From Candidatus Heimdallarchaeota archaeon (GTDB lineage Archaea > Asgardarchaeota > Heimdallarchaeia > Heimdallarchaeales > Kariarchaeaceae): a DNA stretch of 6,540 nucleotides. The notes under the pieces are model-generated. The model had not been told where the DNA came from, ran no database searches, and saw only the letters and a list, made by a program, of their open reading frames with translations. A program made the position numbers and the translations under genes. This document shows positions 1 to 5,009 of the stretch, one piece after another (positions within the stretch are counted from its first letter, which is position 1; the number at the start of each line of letters is the position of its first letter). The stretch spans positions 1 to 6,540 of the forward strand of contig JAOUKW010000231.1 of NCBI GenBank assembly GCA_029882335.1. Reading direction: 5' to 3'.

Positions 1-3000
1 CTTACGGTCATAAATACTCATATCATCGATACTTTCACATATTTCCTCAATGAAAGACAAGAATTCATTGGCAACTACCTTAACAGGCACTTTTACTTCA
101 TTAAGATAGAAAGTCCCGTTACTCTGCAACAGCTTAGTTAATTTCCAATCCAAATATTCCAGTACTTTTTCCTTGCTATCATTAATAAGTACTTCTTCCT
201 TAATGATTATCAGTTCATAATACATGGTTAGTTTGAATTTGCCAAATATTTCTTCCAGCTTACAATACTTGAAGATCTCCTCCATATCTTCAATATCTTC
301 TCCTGCGTAATCACAATCGCATATTGCCCGGTGTTGTTGTATTTTTCTATTAATACGGGTATTAATTATACCAGCGATTTCTTTAGAATTAACATAGGAG
401 GGTTCTGCACGGAGATGATGGTTTATTATTTCATCACCGGTGAGATACAATATATTAACTAGATCACAGCTAGAATTGGCAAATATCCTTTCTGTTGATT
501 TGATTTTATTACTACCCAATTCAAGTATCTGGGCATAATAGCTATTTCCTAAAATAACTAAATCGATGAATTTTTCACTTTCATCTTGTAAATAGCTACC
601 CGGCTTGAGTAATCTAAAAACTCTATAAAATATTCTTCCTTGTTCTTCCTCAATTTTTTCGTTGATTTCATTGTATAACGCCAACATTGCCCTATCCTCG
701 AAGAATACCCGATAATCGTCGAATTCTTCAAATTCAAAGTTTAATTTGTAATTCATATCTTTGAAATTATACAACCCTCCGATATGATAATATGCCTGTA
801 TTTGCTTTCCGGTAAAATGGCGTTCTGATCCATTATCATCGGTAAATACCAATTTCCCGACTTCATTATTACTTGAAAGAGTATAACAATCAATATGCCG
901 ATCTTCTTTCCTTACCGTACATCGTTGATTATCATGACCAATGATAACCGTAATTGACCACTCATCCATTGGTTTATCTAGGTATTCAGGTAATTCCTTA
1001 TTTACCTTATAATTCAGTGAAGCAAGTGTAGCTTTGGAGTCATTAACCGAGGCTTTGAGCCAACTTATTTTTTCATTATATTGAATATCATTGAAATGAT
1101 TCCATTCAATCTCCTGATCATTAATTACATACACACCATTGCGACTTGAGGTAAGGATTTGTATTACCTCTTGTGTATATATGGTTGTTATGGATTCCTC
1201 GAAATCCAAATCATCATTTATGAATGTTACTCGATACTCATCCTCTCCATTAATATCTACATTAACCCAAACTCGAATTGGTTCATCACAAGCTTCTACT
1301 AATTCTAGAATGTAGTCATCATCAAATCCATTCGGTTCAAATGCGTCTAATTCAATATCTTCCAGGAACAATGGATAGAGATAAATTGATTTAATATTGA
1401 AACTATTATCAGATTCTATAATTCTTAATTGACCCATGCACTGCCATTTATCTCCTGTTTCCAGGTATAAATATTCTTTTCCACGATAAGCATAGATGAA
1501 TATATGTTTTCTAAGGCTGTGATATTTGCATTCCTTGAGAAATCTAAAGTGATTTTTCGAGTAAAACAGTTCTCCGGTACAAATGCCTTGATAGGTTAGT
1601 GTATTAATTAATCCCTTCTGTATCTTACCTCGTTTTCTTTGAATCACCATCCACATCTTCTCACAATTTTCATCCCAGAGAGAGAATTGCAGAAATCCTT
1701 CTTCTACCTCTGGTAATATTACTGCAGTCTTTCTATTGTAGTCCAGTTTACTACCAACATTTGTTCGTTTACTTAAATTAGAGAAGATATGGTAAATATT
1801 GAAATTATACGATGAAAGGTTGATACCCATCCCCTGTATTACCCATGAGAAGTGTTTTTTCATTATTTCTTCCAGTAGATGATTATCAATTTCTCTGGTT
1901 AAGGCTAGATAATAAAACAATAAATACAGATAATTTCCATATAACAAGGAATGATTATAATCAACTTGATTATTATTGAAATCAGAATAGTTAATTGCTG
2001 GTTGTCTGACTTTATTATATAGTTGTTGCAGAGATACATGAAGAACATCGGTATAGCCGGCTAATCTGGCAGATATTATATTGATATCATCAGCCTCTCC
2101 TATGTAATCCAGTAAATCATTCATCCGCGGATGTTGGTATTTTCGTAGAAATAGTATTACTTTTCTCAGGCGTCTCAATTCTGTTTTTGCTGCATAGCGT
2201 AATCGAAATCGTTGAGTTGAATCAGATGTGATGAGAGGAGGTGTGATCCGATGCTGTATTACTCGATGCTTGAATGTATTTGCTCTACGATATCTACGAG
2301 TTGAGTTGATCCAATTCTTATTGGATTGTTCCAGCATATCTGGATTGTAATGCAGATGAGGATAAAACAACTCATACTTGATGGTGGACTCGATTACTGC
2401 ATATTCTTGATGTATAGGTGTAAATTCAGCCAATTCTCGCAAGCCATAGGTAAGTTCTAACCATGGTACCAACTGCAGCAGATCGTTTGAATTCGGAAAA
2501 GTCGATTTGTATTTTTGTTGATATGTAAATCTTGCAGAATATTCTTTTAAAACATCGACTTGAATGGTTGTATAAAAAAGCTCATTGTATTCATGATGTA
2601 ATATTATTCTGCGATTATCCTGACAGGGAAGATTATATTTACCGATTGGTAATGGTAAATTCCATATGATCCGAGAATACGTAAGTGGCCGGAATTCATC
2701 ACTCCTATGCCACGGTATCACCGTTCGTCTTTTGAATTTCCTGCTGGTTGGTAAGTCAACCACGGGAGTATCAATAAAATAGAGATGTTGCAGATTTAAT
2801 TGAGATAGTTGCTTGAGTAATTCCTCTTCTAAATTGTGTTCAGAGATTTTCTTTAATCTGGGATATCCAGACACAATGATAATATCGTAATCCAGTAATG
2901 TACTATCCAATTCTCTTGAATCTATATATGAAATTGATTGTATATCAATTCTATCCAAATAGTAATTCAAATCCGCATCTGCCAAGATTCTTTGACTTGG

Positions 3001-4779
3001 AACTACATTCAATTCGTTAGAGATATCCAGTAACAGTATTTTTTTATCATCATCCAAATATTCATCCATATATGCAAGTAGATGATGAAATGTAGATATC
3101 CACGATTGTGCATGGCCTGCAGAGTCTCGAGATGCTGTCTGCAGATACAGTGTATTATTCAATTGTGCATGAGGGGATATGAATCTCTGTTGCTTGACAT
3201 CGGGTTCCTCTGCATCTTTGGTATTTATCGATTGTATCGGTTTGAATATCATATCTGATTGATAGCCCAGATTAATATGTAGTTGACTTGTTTCAACTTC
3301 TGCTAGATGATGTAAATCGTCAAGTAATTGATATACTGCTAATTTTACCTTTTCACTATCCAACTTGACATTACCATCAATGATGACTCCCTGAATGATT
3401 GGTTCCAATTGAATTTCATTTTCCAGATATATCTCATGAAGTAGAGTTGAATAATCTTCCAGTTGTCTCCATACAGGACCATCCTCAATGAGTATCTGTT
3501 GTAACTCAACTTCCCATTCTTCTTCAGACATATCTCGTTTTTGTATGATAAAATCAGGTACGTAACGATTGAATTTAGATTTCGTTTTCTTTGCCTGAAA
3601 ATCGAATTCATAGTGGTGTTTTGTTTTTAAATCAAGAATAACAATTGGTATCCAGACATAATGATCTTGATGATATATTTTTTTGAATACAATATAATCC
3701 GCACGTCGATTACCTTTTTTTCCAGGTAGTACTACTTCTGCAGCCAGTAAATAACCAGTAGCATCATCAACATAGAGATCACCATTATTCATGATATCCT
3801 CAAGTCTATACGGTTGCACCACCCCCCATGCAGCTTCCTGATGTCTAAGAGTCCCATGCTTGGCACTTCTTTGCTTAACTTTTTGAAGTAATTTCTCCAG
3901 ATCACGGGGTTGAAAATACTCATAGTATCTTTCTTCTATCTTCTTTTCTTTGAAAAATGCATTCAGATTCACTCTGGCTATTAATTCATCATATTCTTTC
4001 TGTGCTTTCTCCTTTCTTGTAGCTGCATTGCTTAATCTGCTATCATCATAATTAAAATGTAAATGAATTTCATTAACTATTTTTCGTAATTCTTTATCCA
4101 TATCAGTAATATTATCGAAATCCTTGGGTATGCCAAGTTTCTGGGGATGTACTCCCTGTCTACCACCCAGATATACATAATCTAGGAATTTCTGTAATCT
4201 ATAGACCAATAGATTGAGATATCTTCTACTTTCTTTCTCTGGTACATTACAAATGAATAACTGTCTGCATAGCTCAATCATGTGTGTACGTATCATATCC
4301 ACAAAGTCTAATTCTGGTAATTTCGGATGCACTAATTCTATTTTTCCATATTTCTTACTGATGTAGTATGATTTACCATCTGATGATTTTCCATCGGGTT
4401 CGGCAAATGGATACAGTACGGATATATCTCTAAGTATTCTGCCGGCTATATCGAATAATCTATTGAGTGGCCCCTGATCTTCAGCATCTCGGAATTGAAT
4501 TCTCCTGTTTTCTAGATTCCCATGTCGATGGGTTGTTTGAAAACAGAGTTGATAGTAATATTTTCTAATTTCTCCCTCAATTGATCGAAGTCTACTAAAA
4601 TCAGCCTTCTCATCTTTTACACTCTGTTTGAATTGTTGTAATTCAGTTCTCCATTTACTTTCCATCTTTTGATATAATTCATCCAGCTTAGTAGTTTTTC
4701 TACTTAAGAAGAGACGAATAGTTGAGGTCATCGAGATGATAAATGACTGTACCAATACATCAATATCATCTGAGATCAT
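1..4779 (-). CDS. Giant multidomain protein with RecB-like PD-(D/E)XK nuclease domain and degenerate RecA-like domain (C-terminus outside window)
   Basis: A single frame of 1593 codons without a stop, open at the left edge. The start is the first ATG after an in-frame TAG at 4782-4780, with a TATA box centred about 27 bases upstream, so the mRNA is probably leaderless. Layout: helical N-terminus (1-310); RecB/Cas4/Dna2-like nuclease (about 314-495) with D361, D383-L-K385 and Q439xxxY443; RecA/RadA-like core (about 535-735) whose Walker A reads DSAGHAQS at 552-559 and whose Walker B ends in Ser637 rather than Asp; an Arg/Lys-rich stretch (about 828-885); a helical middle; and an acidic beta-rich part (about 1090-1593). 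No signal peptide, membrane segment or cysteine cluster is seen, so it is probably cytoplasmic. The nuclease looks intact and the ATPase looks dead. Its role is unknown; DNA repair or defence is inferred from the domains only. I do not recognise the full-length family. Confidence 0.9.
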   Translation of the reverse strand, partial: MISDDIDVLVQSFIISMTSTIRLFLSRKTTKLDELYQKMESKWRTELQQFKQSVKDEKADFSRLRSIEGEIRKYYYQLCFQTTHRHGNLENRRIQFRDAEDQGPLNRLFDIAGRILRDISVLYPFAEPDGKSSDGKSYYISKKYGKIELVHPKLPELDFVDMIRTHMIELCRQLFICNVPEKESRRYLNLLVYRLQKFLDYVYLGGRQGVHPQKLGIPKDFDNITDMDKELRKIVNEIHLHFNYDDSRLSNAATRKEKAQKEYDELIARVNLNAFFKEKKIEERYYEYFQPRDLEKLLQKVKQRSAKHGTLRHQEAAWGVVQPYRLEDIMNNGDLYVDDATGYLLAAEVVLPGKKGNRRADYIVFKKIYHQDHYVWIPIVILDLKTKHHYEFDFQAKKTKSKFNRYVPDFIIQKRDMSEEEWEVELQQILIEDGPVWRQLEDYSTLLHEIYLENEIQLEPIIQGVIIDGNVKLDSEKVKLAVYQLLDDLHHLAEVETSQLHINLGYQSDMIFKPIQSINTKDAEEPDVKQQRFISPHAQLNNTLYLQTASRDSAGHAQSWISTFHHLLAYMDEYLDDDKKILLLDISNELNVVPSQRILADADLNYYLDRIDIQSISYIDSRELDSTLLDYDIIIVSGYPRLKKISEHNLEEELLKQLSQLNLQHLYFIDTPVVDLPTSRKFKRRTVIPWHRSDEFRPLTYSRIIWNLPLPIGKYNLPCQDNRRIILHHEYNELFYTTIQVDVLKEYSARFTYQQKYKSTFPNSNDLLQLVPWLELTYGLRELAEFTPIHQEYAVIESTIKYELFYPHLHYNPDMLEQSNKNWINSTRRYRRANTFKHRVIQHRITPPLITSDSTQRFRLRYAAKTELRRLRKVILFLRKYQHPRMNDLLDYIGEADDINIISARLAGYTDVLHVSLQQLYNKVRQPAINYSDFNNNQVDYNHSLLYGNYLYLLFYYLALTREIDNHLLEEIMKKHFSWVIQGMGINLSSYNFNIYHIFSNLSKRTNVGSKLDYNRKTAVILPEVEEGFLQFSLWDENCEKMWMVIQRKRGKIQKGLINTLTYQGICTGELFYSKNHFRFLKECKYHSLRKHIFIYAYRGKEYLYLETGDKWQCMGQLRIIESDNSFNIKSIYLYPLFLEDIELDAFEPNGFDDDYILELVEACDEPIRVWVNVDINGEDEYRVTFINDDLDFEESITTIYTQEVIQILTSSRNGVYVINDQEIEWNHFNDIQYNEKISWLKASVNDSKATLASLNYKVNKELPEYLDKPMDEWSITVIIGHDNQRCTVRKEDRHIDCYTLSSNNEVGKLVFTDDNGSERHFTGKQIQAYYHIGGLYNFKDMNYKLNFEFEEFDDYRVFFEDRAMLALYNEINEKIEEEQGRIFYRVFRLLKPGSYLQDESEKFIDLVILGNSYYAQILELGSNKIKSTERIFANSSCDLVNILYLTGDEIINHHLRAEPSYVNSKEIAGIINTRINRKIQQHRAICDCDYAGEDIEDMEEIFKYCKLEEIFGKFKLTMYYELIIIKEEVLINDSKEKVLEYLDWKLTKLLQSNGTFYLNEVKVPVKVVANEFLSFIEEICESIDDMSIYDRK
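2125..2298 (-). other. Encoded Arg/Lys-rich segment, possible nucleic-acid contact
   Basis: Residues about 828-885 of the giant protein are unusually basic, with clusters STRRYRR, FKHRVIQHR, QRFRLRY and LRRLRK, in a protein that is otherwise acidic (many DD, DE and EE pairs). The segment lies just after the degenerate RecA-like core and is predicted by eye to be partly helical. Binding of DNA or RNA is an inference from charge alone. Confidence 0.35.
2575..3177 (-). other. Encoded domain: degenerate RecA/RadA-like P-loop core
   Basis: This part of the giant gene encodes about residues 535-735. A strand and turn reading LYLQTASRDSAGHAQSW sits where a Walker A loop would be, with Asp552, Ala557 and Gln558 in place of Gly, Gly and Lys. 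A strand KKILLLDISNELN (579-591) resembles the second strand of RadA (usually YIDTE). DYDIIIVSGY (630-639) resembles Walker B but has Ser637 where Asp is expected. LQHLYFIDTPV (663-673) resembles the strand ending in TNQ. LTYSRIIW further on resembles the late ATYR-type strand. The order and the spacing of about 79 residues from Walker A to Walker B fit RecA better than superfamily 1 helicases. ATP hydrolysis is unlikely. The assignment is inferred by eye without a profile search. Confidence 0.45.
3295..3840 (-). other. Encoded domain: RecB/Cas4/Dna2-type PD-(D/E)XK nuclease
   Basis: This part of the giant gene encodes about residues 314-495. The signature elements appear in family order: a strand with the first acidic residue (ADYIVF, D361), a hydrophobic strand ending in DLK (VILDLKTK, D383 and K385), then QLEDYSTLL with Q439 and Y443, the glutamine-tyrosine motif typical of RecB-family nucleases. 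A strand reading QGVIIDGNVKL and a helix follow, as in Cas4-like domains. The four cysteines that hold an iron-sulphur cluster in Cas4, AddB and Dna2 are absent. The metal-binding and catalytic residues look intact, so DNA cleavage activity is plausible. Domain edges are approximate and set by eye. Confidence 0.72.
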
Positions 4780-4811
4780 CTAGTAACTAAATATACAAAT
4801 TCTATATAAAC
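4780..4811 (-). repeat. Mirrored promoter module, left arm
   Basis: Read on the minus strand, this 32-base stretch matches 4957-4988 on the plus strand at 22 of 32 positions without gaps. The matches concentrate in GTTTATATA at one end and in TAGTTACTAG (here) versus TAGTTAGTAG (there) at the other. The arm covers the TATA box and initiator region of the giant gene and includes the in-frame TAG just before its ATG. It could be a binding site shared by both promoters, or simply two similar core promoters. Confidence 0.4.
4802..4810 (-). promoter_or_regulatory. TATA box of the giant gene
   Basis: On the minus strand this reads TTTATATAG, a good match to an archaeal TATA box. Its centre is about 27 bases before the start codon at 4779. 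This is the spacing expected between a TATA box and the transcription start in archaea, so the transcript probably begins at or next to the ATG, and no ribosome binding site is seen. No clear BRE purine stretch was identified. Confidence 0.55.
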
Positions 4812-4818
4812 AATTCCA

Positions 4819-4944
4819 ACTTATCTGAGTAGTCACAAAAATTTGGTTTTCAGTATTTTATAAAATCAAAGTATTTTCTCAAGTGTTTTGTTAAACATGT
4901 CAGATACGACTCATAAGTATTTTTGTTAGTTTATAGACCAAATT
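4819..4944. other. Intergenic core with two imperfect inverted repeats
   Basis: ACTTATCTGAGTAGT (4819-4833) pairs with ACGACTCATAAGT (4906-4918), with a two-base bulge and one mismatch. AATTTGGT (4840-4847) pairs exactly with ACCAAATT (4937-4944). The two pairs cross rather than nest, so they cannot form one simple hairpin. A perfect AT palindrome, ATTTTATAAAAT, lies at 4855-4866. No gene was found here, and no transposon boundary could be fixed. Confidence 0.3.
4911..4930 (+). repeat. 20-base direct repeat, copy 1
   Basis: The consensus is TCAYARGTATTTTTGTTAGT, and 18 of 20 bases match the copy at 4990-5009, including the last 14 without a mismatch. This copy lies 27 bases upstream of the candidate tnpB TATA box. 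The flanks of the two copies do not match, so this is not a longer tandem duplication. It could be an operator, or a left-end subterminal element of the TnpB transposon. Confidence 0.5.
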
Positions 4945-4956
4945 AATACCTTCTGA

Positions 4957-4988
4957 GTTTATATACTGAATACATCTATAGTTAGTAG
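4957..4988 (+). repeat. Mirrored promoter module, right arm
   Basis: This is the counterpart of 4780-4811, with GTTTATATA followed 13 bases later by ATCTATAGTTAGTAG. The two arms face each other across about 145 bases, so each of the divergent genes has the same module in the same orientation relative to transcription. In the left arm the start codon follows at once; here the second copy of the 20-base repeat is interposed before the start codon. Confidence 0.4.
4958..4966 (+). promoter_or_regulatory. Candidate TATA box of tnpB
   Basis: TTTATATAC lies about 48 bases before the tnpB start codon, so transcription would begin near 4988-4990 with a short leader of about 21 bases. That leader would coincide with the second copy of a 20-base repeat. 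A weaker alternative, TCTATAG near 4975-4981, would give a leaderless start. The sequence alone does not decide between them. Confidence 0.42.
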
Positions 4989-4989
4989 G

Positions 4990-5009
4990 TCACAGGTATT
5001 TTTGTTAGT
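4990..5009 (+). repeat. 20-base direct repeat, copy 2, touching the tnpB start codon
   Basis: This is the second copy of TCAYARGTATTTTTGTTAGT. It ends at the base before the tnpB ATG and would make up nearly the whole 5' leader if transcription starts from the TATA box at 4958-4966. It contains no Shine-Dalgarno sequence. If copy 1 binds a protein or guide complex, this copy could place the same factor over the transcription or translation start. Confidence 0.5.

Noticed and set aside
2235..2253. Shine-Dalgarno-like GAGGAGGTG followed by ATG on the plus strand
   Set aside because: The frame ends after 17 codons and lies inside the giant gene on the opposite strand; neither real gene here uses such a site.
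2734..3162. Reading the region after the nuclease as a Dna2/Upf1-type superfamily 1 helicase
   Set aside because: ISNELN and IDTPVVDLPTS recall motifs Ia and III, but the spacing of about 79 residues between the Walker A-like and Walker B-like sites is short for that family, no later helicase motifs were found, and the strand order fits RecA/RadA better.
3345..3611. An 88-residue minus-strand open frame
   Set aside because: It lies wholly inside the giant minus-strand gene in another frame, over the nuclease domain, and shows no recognisable motif or start signal.
4855..4866. Perfect palindrome ATTTTATAAAAT as a terminator or operator
   Set aside because: It is pure AT, has no T-tract context for either gene end, and lies between divergent promoters; such palindromes are common at this base composition.
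4853..5009. GTATTTT-like words at 4853, 4871, 4917 and 4996 as a CRISPR-like or iteron array
   Set aside because: The spacing is irregular (18, 46 and 79 bases) and only the last two copies extend beyond 7 bases, so these are reported only as a two-copy direct repeat.
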